Part shown: positions 8,532 through 17,379 of the stretch, piece by piece
Position numbering within the stretch: position 1 is the first letter of the stretch
Layout of the letters: each line of letters starts with the position of its first letter
Assembly (NCBI RefSeq): GCF_000974765.1
Contig: NZ_BBWU01000045.1
Coordinates: 87,501-145,679, forward strand
Direction: 5' to 3'
DNA from: Sphingomonas changbaiensis NBRC 104936
GTDB taxonomy: Bacteria > Pseudomonadota > Alphaproteobacteria > Sphingomonadales > Sphingomonadaceae
DNA: 58,179 nt
Notes under the pieces: generated by a model
What the model saw: only the letters and a program-made list of their open reading frames with translations
What the model was told of the DNA's origin: nothing
The model's database searches: none
Position numbers and translations under genes: made by a program

Positions 8532-9677
8532 ATGAGCCTGCCCCTTTCCCAGGTCGCGCGGATCGGCGCCTATACGCTGAAGCAGCACATCAAGGGCGGC
8601 AAATACCCGCTCGTGCTGATGCTGGAGCCGCTGCTGCGCTGCAATCTCGCCTGCCCCGGCTGCGGCAAGATCGACTATCCCGATCCGATCCTGAACCAGC
8701 GCCTGTCGTTCGAGCAATGCATGGATGCGATCGACGAATGCGGCGCGCCGGCCGTGTCGATCGCCGGTGGCGAGCCGCTGCTGCACCGGGACATGCCGCG
8801 AATCGTTAAAGGGTACATCGCGAAGAAGAAGTTCGTGATCCTGTGCACCAATGCGCTGCTGTTGAAGAAGAAGATCGACGATTACGCGCCATCGCCCTTC
8901 TTCACCTGGTCGATCCACCTGGACGGCGACAAGGGCATGCACGACCATGCCGTCGATCTGGAGGGAACGTACGAGGTCGCGATCGAGGCGATCGAGCTCG
9001 CCAGGGCGAAGGGCTTCCGGGTCCAGGTCAATTGCACGGTGTTCGACGGCGCCGATCCGGCGCGGCTGGCGGCGTTCTTCGACGAAATGGAAAAGCGCGG
9101 GGTCGAGATCACGATCTCGCCCGGCTATGCCTATGAGCGTGCCGCCGACCAGCAGCATTTCCTCAATCGCGAGCGGACCCGGCAATTCTTCCGCGATGTG
9201 TTCCGAAGGGGCAATGGCGGCAAGGCGTGGACCTTTACCAACTCGCCGCTCTTTCTCGACTTCCTTGCCGGCAACCAGACCTATGAATGCACGCCCTGGT
9301 CGATGCCGCTGCGCACCGTCTTCGGCTGGCAGAAGCCCTGCTACCTGGTCGGCGAAGGCTATGTGCCGACCTTCGCGGAGCTGATGGAAGGGACGGACTG
9401 GGATCAATATGGCGTCGGCAAATACGCCAAATGCTCCGACTGCATGGTCCATTGCGGGTTCGAAGGCACCGCGGCGACGGACTCGATCCGGCATCCGCTG
9501 AAGATGCTGGCAGTGGGCCGCAAGGGCGTGCGTACGGAGGGTCCGATGGCGCCCGACATCGACCTGTCGAACGCGCGGCCGGCGGAGGATGTCTATTCCA
9601 GCCATGTCGAGCGCGAGCTGGCGCGGATCAAGGCGGAGGATCCGGAAGGGTTCAAACGGGCCCAGCGCGCCGCGTGA
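8532..9677 (+). CDS. hpnH: HpnH, radical SAM adenosyl-hopene synthase
   Basis: 381 residues. HpnH joins the 5'-deoxyadenosyl radical of SAM to diploptene, the first step of side-chain addition. The radical SAM cluster motif is C37-x3-C41-x2-C44 (CNLACPGC), followed by SIAGGEPLLH and a C-terminal Cys-rich part (CSDCMVHCGFEG). ATG 8532 has GGAGAG just upstream. The last 26 bases overlap, tail to tail, the end of hpnG on the other strand, whose product acts on HpnH's product. Confidence 0.95.
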   Translation: MSLPLSQVARIGAYTLKQHIKGGKYPLVLMLEPLLRCNLACPGCGKIDYPDPILNQRLSFEQCMDAIDECGAPAVSIAGGEPLLHRDMPRIVKGYIAKKKFVILCTNALLLKKKIDDYAPSPFFTWSIHLDGDKGMHDHAVDLEGTYEVAIEAIELARAKGFRVQVNCTVFDGADPARLAAFFDEMEKRGVEITISPGYAYERAADQQHFLNRERTRQFFRDVFRRGNGGKAWTFTNSPLFLDFLAGNQTYECTPWSMPLRTVFGWQKPCYLVGEGYVPTFAELMEGTDWDQYGVGKYAKCSDCMVHCGFEGTAATDSIRHPLKMLAVGRKGVRTEGPMAPDIDLSNARPAEDVYSSHVERELARIKAEDPEGFKRAQRAA

Positions 9678-10302
9678 TCTGATCCAGAGCCGAAAGCGCG
9701 CCTGCAGCCACGGAGAGGGTGCGGAACGCGCGCTCGGCATGAATCCCAGTGCGGATAAGTACCCGTAGCTGCGCCGGGTTCCTGAGGATGGAAGCCAGCA
9801 CGGCGCCGATCGCGATGCCACCGTCCGAGCGCATCCCGACCAGCGCGGCCGGAGGCAGCGTCTCGTCAGCGGCATCGGAGATGGCGCGGACCACGCCGAA
9901 CGCCAGCCCGTGCCGTTCCGCGACGCGCCGGGCGATGTGCGTCTCCATGTCCACTGCTACGGCGCCGGTCGTTGCGCGGAGCGCCTGCTTTGCGGCCGCG
10001 GTGACGACGATCGCACCGGAACCGGTGATTGGTCCCGCGACGGCGTGGGGCGGGGCGCGTCGGAGCTGCCCGACTGTCGCCGGGTCGCCGTCGATGACCA
10101 GATCGCCGGATCGCAGGTTAGGGGAAAGCGCTCCGGCCAGCCCGAATGAAAGGATCAGGCCAGGGCAGGATGCGGCCTGACGAGTAAGCTCCCGTTCGAG
10201 CCGCTCTCCATCGCCGCCGCCGACAATGACCGATGCGTCTGGGCAGGCTTTGCGAACAATCGCGGCCTCGCGCCGAAGGCCGCAGGCGACGATCAGCGTC
10301 AC
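9652..10302 (-). CDS. hpnG: HpnG, adenosylhopane nucleosidase/phosphorylase
   Basis: 216 residues of the purine nucleoside phosphorylase-like fold. HpnG removes adenine from adenosylhopane on the way to ribosylhopane and bacteriohopanetetrol. Motifs are SFGLAGAL, LRSGDLVI, the AVDMETH substrate-binding segment and VVRAISDAAD. I start at GTG 10302, which overlaps the stop of hpnF (GTGA) and gives the usual length; the upstream open frame is hpnF in another register. It is the last gene of the hpnA-G operon. Confidence 0.9.
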   Translation of the reverse strand: MTLIVACGLRREAAIVRKACPDASVIVGGGDGERLERELTRQAASCPGLILSFGLAGALSPNLRSGDLVIDGDPATVGQLRRAPPHAVAGPITGSGAIVVTAAAKQALRATTGAVAVDMETHIARRVAERHGLAFGVVRAISDAADETLPPAALVGMRSDGGIAIGAVLASILRNPAQLRVLIRTGIHAERAFRTLSVAAGALSALDQITRRAGPV

Positions 10303-12257
10303 ATGCCGAACCCGACGCGCGTCCCGTTGCTGCGCTTGAGATTGCGATAGCGGGCCATGGCCCAGAGCGGGAAATAGGCAGGGTAGCCATGATAGCGCAG
10401 GTAGAAGACCCGCGGGAAGCCGCCGCCGGTATAATGTTCCTGTCCCCACAGTCCGTCGTCCGACTGGTGCGCCTGGAGCCAGGCGATGCCGCGCGCGACC
10501 GCAGGAGACTCGACTTCGCCCGCGGCCATCAGCCCGAGGAGGGCCCAGGCCGTCTGTGAAGCGGTGGACGGCGCAGACGTGTGGCCGGTGCGGTCAAGGG
10601 CATAGCTTTCGCAATCCTCGCCCCAACCGCCATCGTCGTTCTGGATCGCCGCCAGCCAGGCGACGGCCTTGGCCACCATCGGCGTTTCGGGACCGATTCC
10701 GGCAGCGTTGAGCGCGCAGAGCACGGACCAGGTGCCGTAGATATAGTTCACGCCCCAGCGGCCGAACCAGCTTCCTTCCGCTTCCTGCTCGCGTTCCAGA
10801 TAGGCGAGCGCGGCCGCCATGCGCGGGCTGTCCTGCGGCTCGCCCAACTGCGCCAGCATCGACACCACGCGTGCGCTGACGTCGGCGGTCGGCGGATCGA
10901 GCAGCGCGCCGTGATCCGCGAACGGCAGGTTATTGAGGTAATGATAGCTGTTGTCGGCGTCGAACGCGCCCCAGCCGCCGTCGCTGCATTGCAGGCCGAC
11001 CGTCCAATCGGCGCCCCGCCCGATCGCTTCGTCATTGAGCGTGCCGAGCCGACCGCGCGCCCGGTCCATCGCCATCACGACCACGGCGGTGTCGTCGAGA
11101 TCGGGGTAATGATCGTTGCGGTACTGGAACGCCCAGCCGCCCGGGCGCACAGCGGGGCGCGCCTCCGCCCAATCGCCCGCGACATCGAGCACCTGGCGCG
11201 GCTTGAGCCAGGCCAGCGCGCGATCGGCGGCGGCATCGTCGCCCGCCTCCATCATCGCATGCGCGGCGAGTGCGGTGTCCCAGACTGGAGAGACGCAGGG
11301 CTGGCAATAGGCTTCGTCGTCGCGGATCACGAGCAGCCGCTCGACCGATTCGCGGGCCATCGCGCGCGCGCGATGGCCGGGCGGATGGCCGAGCGCGTCG
11401 AACATCATCACGCTGTTCGCCATCGCCGGATAGATCGCGCCGAGGCCGTCGACGCCGTTCAGCCGTTCGGTCACCCAGGCGACGCAGCGGTCGATCGCGC
11501 GGGCCCGCATGCCCTTCGGCCAGAGACCGTCACCGGCCTTGAGCAGATGGTCGAGCGTGTTGAACGCGATCGTCCAGGAGCGCTTCAGGCCCGCCGCTTT
11601 GCTTCCGGTCCGGACGGGCCGGCCGGTGTAGAGCTCGTCCACCCGCACGCCGCGCGGGTTGCGCGCGACCGGCTTCAGCGTCGCCAGCACCAGCAGCGGC
11701 ACCACCACCGTCCGGGCCCAATAGGATGTCTTCGACAAATGGATCGGAAACCAGCGCGGCGCCAGGATCAGCTCGGGCGGCATGGTCGGCACCGCGTCCC
11801 AAGGCCCGGCGCCATAGAGCGCGAGCTGGATACGCGTGAAGACGTTGCTCGCCGCAGCGCCTCCGGCTGCCAGCACCGCCGCCCGCGCGCGGGCCATGTG
11901 CGGCTCTCCCGGGTCGTCGCCGATCATCTTCAGCGCGTAATAGGCCTTCACCGTCGCGCTGACGTCGAACGCGCCGGCGTGGAACAGCCCCCAGCCGCCA
12001 TGCTCGGCCGACTGGATGCGGCGCAGATAGCGGCCGATCTTTGCTTCCAGAACCGCGTCGACCGGCTCGCCCAGATAGTGGCGCAGCAGCACATATTCGG
12101 CGGGAATGGTGGCGTCGGCCTCCAGTTCGAACACCCAGTGGCCGTCGTCGCGCTGGCGGGAGGCGAGCGCCGATGCGGCACGCTCGACCGCGTGATCGAC
12201 CGGGCCAAGCGGATCGGCGGCGCGTTCGGCCAGGGCGTCGTCGGCAACGGTCGACAT
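10299..12257 (-). CDS. hpnF: Squalene-hopene cyclase
   Basis: 652 residues, normal for the family. It cyclises squalene to hopene/hopanol at the inner membrane. The catalytic DxDD motif is D386-L-D388-D389 (in PDLDDTA), and several QW repeats are visible, including QCSDGGWGAFD and IQNDDGGWGED, with QSDDGLWGQE near the C terminus. It starts ten bases after the hpnE stop and overlaps hpnG by four bases. Confidence 0.97.
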   Translation of the reverse strand: MSTVADDALAERAADPLGPVDHAVERAASALASRQRDDGHWVFELEADATIPAEYVLLRHYLGEPVDAVLEAKIGRYLRRIQSAEHGGWGLFHAGAFDVSATVKAYYALKMIGDDPGEPHMARARAAVLAAGGAAASNVFTRIQLALYGAGPWDAVPTMPPELILAPRWFPIHLSKTSYWARTVVVPLLVLATLKPVARNPRGVRVDELYTGRPVRTGSKAAGLKRSWTIAFNTLDHLLKAGDGLWPKGMRARAIDRCVAWVTERLNGVDGLGAIYPAMANSVMMFDALGHPPGHRARAMARESVERLLVIRDDEAYCQPCVSPVWDTALAAHAMMEAGDDAAADRALAWLKPRQVLDVAGDWAEARPAVRPGGWAFQYRNDHYPDLDDTAVVVMAMDRARGRLGTLNDEAIGRGADWTVGLQCSDGGWGAFDADNSYHYLNNLPFADHGALLDPPTADVSARVVSMLAQLGEPQDSPRMAAALAYLEREQEAEGSWFGRWGVNYIYGTWSVLCALNAAGIGPETPMVAKAVAWLAAIQNDDGGWGEDCESYALDRTGHTSAPSTASQTAWALLGLMAAGEVESPAVARGIAWLQAHQSDDGLWGQEHYTGGGFPRVFYLRYHGYPAYFPLWAMARYRNLKRSNGTRVGFGM

Positions 12258-12267
12258 GGACGCGAGC

Positions 12268-13521
12268 CTAGCCGAGCGCCGCGCCGGCTGCCAGCCGGGC
12301 GGCCGTCTCGCCCGATCGCAGCGCGCCTTCGATCGTCGCGGGCAGGCCGGTCGCGGTCCAGTCGCCGGCGAGGAACAGGTTGCGCCAGCGCGTCGCGGTC
12401 GGCGGCCGCTTCGCCTCTTGTTCAGGCGTGGCGGCGAAAGTCGCGCGCTTTTCCTTGACGATCTGCCAGCGCGGCATCGGCGCGTCGATCCCGTATGCGA
12501 CCGAGATATCCGCCCAGAATTGCCGTGCGAGCGTTTCTCGGTCGATGTCGACCAGGCGATCGGCGGCGCTGACGGTCACGGAGATTCGGTCGGGAAAGGC
12601 AAACAGCCATTCGGCCGTGCCGCCGATCAGGCCCAGCATTGCCGGCGCGCCTGCGGGAGCGGGCACCGCGAAATGCGCATTGACGATCGCCCGGAATTCG
12701 TCAGGCGCCTGGAGGCCCGGCACCAGGGCCGTGGCTGCCCAGGACGGCACCGCCAGGATGACGGCTTCGGCGTCCCCGATCGCCTCGGGACCCCGCCCCC
12801 AGTCGAGTGACACGACGCGATCGTCCTGAAAGCCGATCCCGTGGAGGCGCCGGTTGAAGGTCACGGGCTGCCGTTCGGCGGCAAGCCAGTCGACGGCCGG
12901 GTCGACGAAGGCCGCAGCGAGCGTCGGCTCGGCGATGCGGGGCTGCATGGCACCGCCGCCCTTGACCAGGGTCTCGCGAAACAGGTTTGCAGCCAGTCGA
13001 GCCGAGGCTTCTGCCGGCGCGGTGTTCAGCGCCGCAAGCAAAACCGGCTGGGCGAAACGCGTCCAAACGGCCCCGTCGGTCGCGACGTGCGCGTCGATCC
13101 GGCCATCGCGCGCGGCCAAGAGCCGGGCGAGCGAGAGATATTCGCTCAGCTGGCTGCCCGGCAGCCGCCGGCCAGGCGACAGCACCCACCAGGGAATCGG
13201 CCCGGCATTGATCCGCACCGTCCAGCTTTCTCCGTTTGTCAGGTCACGAAAGGCGAAGGCCGCTTCGTCCGGGCCGGCCAGCGGCGGCGCCGCGCCCACT
13301 GCGGCCCGGAACCGGGCGACGGCCTGATTGCCCGACAGGACAAGGTGGTTTCCGTTGTCGATCGTCAGCCCCAGCTGCGGATCGTGATAGGACCGACACC
13401 TTCCCCCCGCGCGCGGGGCGGCCTCTGCCACTGCCACCGGGATTCCGGCGCGCACGAGAGCGACCGCTGCCGACAGTCCGGCAAGCCCGGCCCCGACCAC
13501 GGTCACGCGTTCCGGCTTCAA
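12268..13521 (-). CDS. hpnE: HpnE, squalene-associated FAD-dependent desaturase/oxidoreductase
   Basis: About 417 residues. With HpnC and HpnD it makes squalene from farnesyl diphosphate; HpnE reduces hydroxysqualene. The N terminus has the dinucleotide-binding motif VGAGLAGLSAAVALVRAG and an FAD-binding GGRCRSY segment, and the C terminus ends LFLAGDWT...P-type amine-oxidase sequence (GDWTATGLPATIEGALRSGE). I place the start at TTG 13521, which overlaps the hpnD stop (TTGA) as elsewhere in this operon; GTG 13506 is the alternative, five residues shorter. Confidence 0.9.
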   Translation of the reverse strand: MKPERVTVVGAGLAGLSAAVALVRAGIPVAVAEAAPRAGGRCRSYHDPQLGLTIDNGNHLVLSGNQAVARFRAAVGAAPPLAGPDEAAFAFRDLTNGESWTVRINAGPIPWWVLSPGRRLPGSQLSEYLSLARLLAARDGRIDAHVATDGAVWTRFAQPVLLAALNTAPAEASARLAANLFRETLVKGGGAMQPRIAEPTLAAAFVDPAVDWLAAERQPVTFNRRLHGIGFQDDRVVSLDWGRGPEAIGDAEAVILAVPSWAATALVPGLQAPDEFRAIVNAHFAVPAPAGAPAMLGLIGGTAEWLFAFPDRISVTVSAADRLVDIDRETLARQFWADISVAYGIDAPMPRWQIVKEKRATFAATPEQEAKRPPTATRWRNLFLAGDWTATGLPATIEGALRSGETAARLAAGAALG

Positions 13522-14357
13522 CGCGACAGGCTCAGCTTCAGCACGGTCCAGAACAGCGCCGGCTTGGACACGCGTACGCGCGTCCGCGGCAGCCGCCAGC
13601 CGATCGCCTCCATCCGCTTCAGGATGCCGGCGTAAACCGCGGCCATCAGATGGGGGGCGAGGAGCCGCCCGCGCGGCCGGTCGCGCAGGATCGCCTGTGC
13701 CGCTGCGAAATGCCGGTCCGCTTCCGCCGCGATGATCCGGGCGGCGGCGTCGATGCCGGAATGGCCGACCACTTCGGCTGGGGTTGTGATCGGCACTCCG
13801 GCCGTCGTCAGGGCCTCGTGCGACAGGTAGACGCGACCGATCGCGGCGTCCTCGTCGATGTCGCGCAGAATGTTGGTCAGTTGCAGCGCCCGCCCGAGAT
13901 GGTGGGCAAGCGCAATCCCCGGATCGCGCTCCATCCCGAAGATCCGGACGGACAGCCGGCCGACCGCCGACGCGACGCGGTCGCAATAGAGGTCCAGCTC
14001 GGCCGCGGCGGGCCAGCGGATATCGCGTTCCACATCCATCGCCATCCCGTCGATCACGGCGTGGAAGTCGCCGCGGTCGAGCCCGAACCGGGCGACGGCG
14101 TCCGCGACCAGTGCCGCCTGGCCGGGCTCGCGCCCGCCATAAAGCGCATCGATATCGGCACGCCAGCGATCGAGCGCCCCGGCCCGCGCCGCTCGGTCTC
14201 CGGCCTGATCGTCGGCAATGTCGTCGACCGCGCGGCAAAAGGCATAGACCGCATACATCGCTTCGCGCTCGGCGCGGGGCAGCACGCGCATGCCGGCGTA
14301 GAAGGAGCTGCCGCTGACCTGCGCCTGGAGCGCAGCTGGAGTGGCCTTCGGATTCAC
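13518..14357 (-). CDS. hpnD: HpnD, presqualene diphosphate synthase
   Basis: 279 residues of the squalene/phytoene synthase family. It condenses two farnesyl diphosphates to presqualene diphosphate. Both Asp-rich motifs are present: CRAVDDIADD near residue 43 and QLTNILRDIDEDAAIGRVYLS in the middle. The GTG start overlaps the hpnC stop (GTGA). HpnC is a diverged paralogue located immediately upstream. Confidence 0.92.
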   Translation of the reverse strand: MNPKATPAALQAQVSGSSFYAGMRVLPRAEREAMYAVYAFCRAVDDIADDQAGDRAARAGALDRWRADIDALYGGREPGQAALVADAVARFGLDRGDFHAVIDGMAMDVERDIRWPAAAELDLYCDRVASAVGRLSVRIFGMERDPGIALAHHLGRALQLTNILRDIDEDAAIGRVYLSHEALTTAGVPITTPAEVVGHSGIDAAARIIAAEADRHFAAAQAILRDRPRGRLLAPHLMAAVYAGILKRMEAIGWRLPRTRVRVSKPALFWTVLKLSLSR

Positions 14358-15181
14358 CTGCGACGCCTCGCGAACAACTGGCCAAGCGCCGCCCCGCCGG
14401 CGAGCAGCACGGCCTCTACGGTACGATGGTGGACGCGCTCGCTCAAGGGATCGCGGGTCAGCAGCCTGGCGGTCAGGCTTTCGGCAAGCCGCTGAATGAT
14501 GGCCACTTCCGCGGCAAGCCGGCGGTCGCGAATGCCGCCGGCAAACGGGGCACTGACCTCAAGCAGGGTGCGGGTCCGCGCCGCCGTCGCGACGATCGCG
14601 TCGCGCAATGCCGGCGTCGCGGCGGTCAGCGCCAGGTCCTCTGCCTCCGCACCGGACGCGGCGAGCATGTCGGCAGGGATGTAGATGCGATCGAGCGCGC
14701 GATAATCCTTCGCGCAGTCCTGCAGGTGATTGATGACCTGCAGCGCCGCGCACAGCGCATCCGACAAGGGCCAGGTCGCGCGGTCTTCGCCATGCACGTC
14801 GAGCACGAACCGGCCGACCGGCATCGCCGAAAGGCGGCAATAGCCGATCAGCGAGTCCCAGTCGGCATAACGGCGAACCGTCACGTCTTGGGTGAAGGCG
14901 TCGAGAAGCTCATGGGCATGGATCGGATCGATGCCGCGCTCGGCCATCGTCCGCGCCAGCGCGACCGCCTCGGGCGCGCCATCGCCGTCCAGACCGCGGC
15001 GCAGCTCACCCAACTTGTGCAATTTCTCGGACGGACTCAGGTCGGCCGCGTCGGCGATATCGTCGGCCACCCGCGCGAAGCGGTAAAACGCCATGATCGG
15101 CGCGCGATGCTCCGGCCGGAGCAGCTTCGACGCGACGGGGAAATTCTCGTCGCGATGGCCCTTGCCCGACCGGCCGGTCAT
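14354..15181 (-). CDS. hpnC: HpnC, hydroxysqualene synthase
   Basis: 275 residues of the squalene/phytoene synthase family; it converts presqualene diphosphate to hydroxysqualene. It begins MTGRSGKGHRDENFPVAS, typical of HpnC, and shows ARVADDIAD and LQDCAKDYRALDRIYIP. ATG 15181 overlaps the hpnB stop (ATGA); the frame is open further upstream but only across hpnB. Part of the hpnA-G operon. Confidence 0.92.
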   Translation of the reverse strand: MTGRSGKGHRDENFPVASKLLRPEHRAPIMAFYRFARVADDIADAADLSPSEKLHKLGELRRGLDGDGAPEAVALARTMAERGIDPIHAHELLDAFTQDVTVRRYADWDSLIGYCRLSAMPVGRFVLDVHGEDRATWPLSDALCAALQVINHLQDCAKDYRALDRIYIPADMLAASGAEAEDLALTAATPALRDAIVATAARTRTLLEVSAPFAGGIRDRRLAAEVAIIQRLAESLTARLLTRDPLSERVHHRTVEAVLLAGGAALGQLFARRRR

Positions 15182-16293
15182 CGCCCGACCGCCGCTTGCA
15201 CGCGGCCCTTCCATAGGCCGCCCCGGCCGCGGTGATGCCGCCAGGCGGAAAGCACCGTGCACGCGCCGTAGAACACCGCGATCGCGGGCAGGGCCAGGCC
15301 CCAGGCTGGCGACCGCCTGTAGAAGCGCAGCATCGGCTGAAAAAGGGCCGCCATGAGCAGCCAGGCCAGCAATCCCGCCACGCGCGCAGTCCCCGAGCCG
15401 AGCAGCGCCAGCAGCGGCGGCGTCAGGAAAACGAACGCGAGGCCCGTCACGGTGCCGATCAGATTGAGCGGCGAGTAGCCGAGCTGGGCATAGGCCGATC
15501 GCGCGATCATCGCGGCGATATCGCTCCATCTCTCATAAGGCCGGATGCTGCGGGATCGGTCGGTCAGGCCAAGCCAGATCGGACCCCGGCGCTTCATCAG
15601 CGCACCCAGCGCACAATCGTCGATCAGGGCATCGCGAATGGCCGCGATCCCGCCGGCCTCCTCGAGCGTGTCGCGCCGGACCAGCATGCAGCCGCCGGCC
15701 GCCGCCGCGACTTTCCCCGGCCGGTTCACCCGCGCGAACGGATACAGCAGTTGAAAGAAGAAGACGAAGGCAGGGACCATCGCGCATTCGGGAAGGCTCT
15801 GGCAGCGGAGCTTCGCCATCAGCGAGACGAGGCGCCGGTCGCCCGATTCGGCGATGCCGACCAGCATCCGAAGCGTGTCCGGTGCGTGCTCGATATCGGC
15901 GTCGGTCAGCCACAGCAAAGTCGCGCCGCCGCTTGCCGCCACGCCTTGCGACATCGCCCACAGCTTGCCCGTCCAGCCGGCCGGCAGGGGAGGCGCCGAC
16001 ACGATCGTCAGCCGGTCCGATTCAAGCGCGCGCGCGGCGGCGGCGGTGCCGTCGCTGCTGTGATCATCGACAAGGATGATGCGGAACGGCCCCGGATAAT
16101 CCTGCGCGGCGAGGCTGCCGATCGAGCGCGCGATCACCTCCGCTTCGTCGCGGGCGGGAACGACGGCGACCACGTCCGGCCACAAGGCGGGTGTCGCCGC
16201 CGGCGCAGTCTCGTCGCGTTCGCTGGTCCGCCAGAATCCGGTCGCCGCCAGTCCGATCCAGACGAGCAGCGCGAGCGCGCCGACCAGGCTCAT
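15178..16293 (-). CDS. hpnB: HpnB, hopanoid-associated glycosyltransferase (GT2)
   Basis: 371 residues with an N-terminal membrane helix, a GT2 catalytic core and C-terminal helices. Motifs are VVPARDEAEVI, ILVDDHSSDGT and the LLWLTDADIEH metal-binding DxD, then LIDDCALG. HpnB's exact reaction is not firmly assigned; it is regularly found beside HpnA. ATG 16293 overlaps the hpnA stop (ATGA). Confidence 0.9.
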   Translation of the reverse strand: MSLVGALALLVWIGLAATGFWRTSERDETAPAATPALWPDVVAVVPARDEAEVIARSIGSLAAQDYPGPFRIILVDDHSSDGTAAAARALESDRLTIVSAPPLPAGWTGKLWAMSQGVAASGGATLLWLTDADIEHAPDTLRMLVGIAESGDRRLVSLMAKLRCQSLPECAMVPAFVFFFQLLYPFARVNRPGKVAAAAGGCMLVRRDTLEEAGGIAAIRDALIDDCALGALMKRRGPIWLGLTDRSRSIRPYERWSDIAAMIARSAYAQLGYSPLNLIGTVTGLAFVFLTPPLLALLGSGTARVAGLLAWLLMAALFQPMLRFYRRSPAWGLALPAIAVFYGACTVLSAWRHHRGRGGLWKGRVQAAVGR

Positions 16294-17288
16294 CGGATTG
16301 CCCCCGCAGCGCGGAACCACCGGATCGCGTCCGCAATCGCCTCCCGATATGGTCGCGCGACATGCCCCAGCTCGCGTTCTGCCTTGGCGGAGCTGTAGAA
16401 CATCGCGTGCTTCGCCATACGCAGCCCATCGAGCGTCAGGAATGGATCGCGGCCGGTGGCGCGGGCCCATTGCTCGTTGGCCCAGGCGAGCGGAAACAGC
16501 GGCGCGCGCGGCAAGCGCACCAGCGGCGGCCGGCGCCCCGCCAGATCGGCGATGGTTCGCAGCGTCTCTTTCAGGCTTATGTCCTGCCCGCCGAGGATAT
16601 ATCGCTCGCCGATCCGACCCCGTTCTAATGCCCGCAGATGCCCAGCGGCGACGTCGTCGACATGGACCAGGTTGAGGCCGCTATCGACAAAGGCCGGCAT
16701 TCGGCCGTTGGCGGCCTCGACGATGATCCGGCCCGTTGGCGTCGGTCGCACGTCGCAAGGGCCGATCGGCGTGGAGGGATTGACGATGATCGCGGGGAGC
16801 CGCTGCTCGCGCACCATGGCCTCGACCAGCCGTTCGGCGACCACCTTGCTGCGCTTGTAGGCGCCGACGACCTCGTCTTCACGGGCCGCGCGCGTCTCGT
16901 CGGCGGCTCTCCCCTCGCGCGGCAGCAGCGTCGCCACGCTGCTGGTATAGACGATCCGCTCGACCTGCGCGGCCGACGCGGCTTCCATCACGTTTCGTGT
17001 GGTCTCGCGGTTGTTGCGGATGATTTCCTCGGGGTCGGCCGCCCAGATCCGGTAATCCGCCGCCACATGGAAGAGGTAACGGACCCCCGCCATCGCCGTC
17101 GCAACGGCAGCGGGATCGCGCAGGTCGCCCTCGACCAGTTCACCGGGGAAATCGGCCAGGTTCGCCCGCGCGCTCGTTGCCCGCGCCAGGCCGCGCAGCG
17201 GGTATCCCGCCGCGGCGACCGCACGCGCCACGGCCGAGCCGACGAAGCCCGACACTCCCGTCACCAGCACCAAGCCCGCGTCGCTCAC
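16290..17288 (-). CDS. hpnA: HpnA, hopanoid-associated NAD-dependent epimerase/dehydratase
   Basis: 332 residues, extended short-chain dehydrogenase/sugar epimerase fold. It has the Rossmann motif VTGVSGFVGSAVAR, HVAADYR, YTSSVAT and the catalytic YxxxK (AYKRSK). It probably acts on a nucleotide- or hopanoid-linked sugar. It is the first gene of the left-reading hpnA-G operon and starts with GTG at 17288. A 91-base gap separates it from the divergent hpnI copy 2, so that gap should hold both promoters; none is recognisable by eye. Confidence 0.9.
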   Translation of the reverse strand: MSDAGLVLVTGVSGFVGSAVARAVAAAGYPLRGLARATSARANLADFPGELVEGDLRDPAAVATAMAGVRYLFHVAADYRIWAADPEEIIRNNRETTRNVMEAASAAQVERIVYTSSVATLLPREGRAADETRAAREDEVVGAYKRSKVVAERLVEAMVREQRLPAIIVNPSTPIGPCDVRPTPTGRIIVEAANGRMPAFVDSGLNLVHVDDVAAGHLRALERGRIGERYILGGQDISLKETLRTIADLAGRRPPLVRLPRAPLFPLAWANEQWARATGRDPFLTLDGLRMAKHAMFYSSAKAERELGHVARPYREAIADAIRWFRAAGAIR

Positions 17289-17379
17289 GCACCAGGACTA
17301 GCCGCTCCCAGCGTTCCCGTCACCGGGGCGTGTCGATTGCCGCTGCTCTTGCCGGTCGCGCTCGACTAAGACCCGGCAG

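Noticed and set aside
10581-12458. 625-codon plus-strand frame opposite squalene-hopene cyclase
   Set aside because: Composition is dominated by Arg, Gly, His and Ala with no recognisable motif; the minus-strand cyclase is certain.
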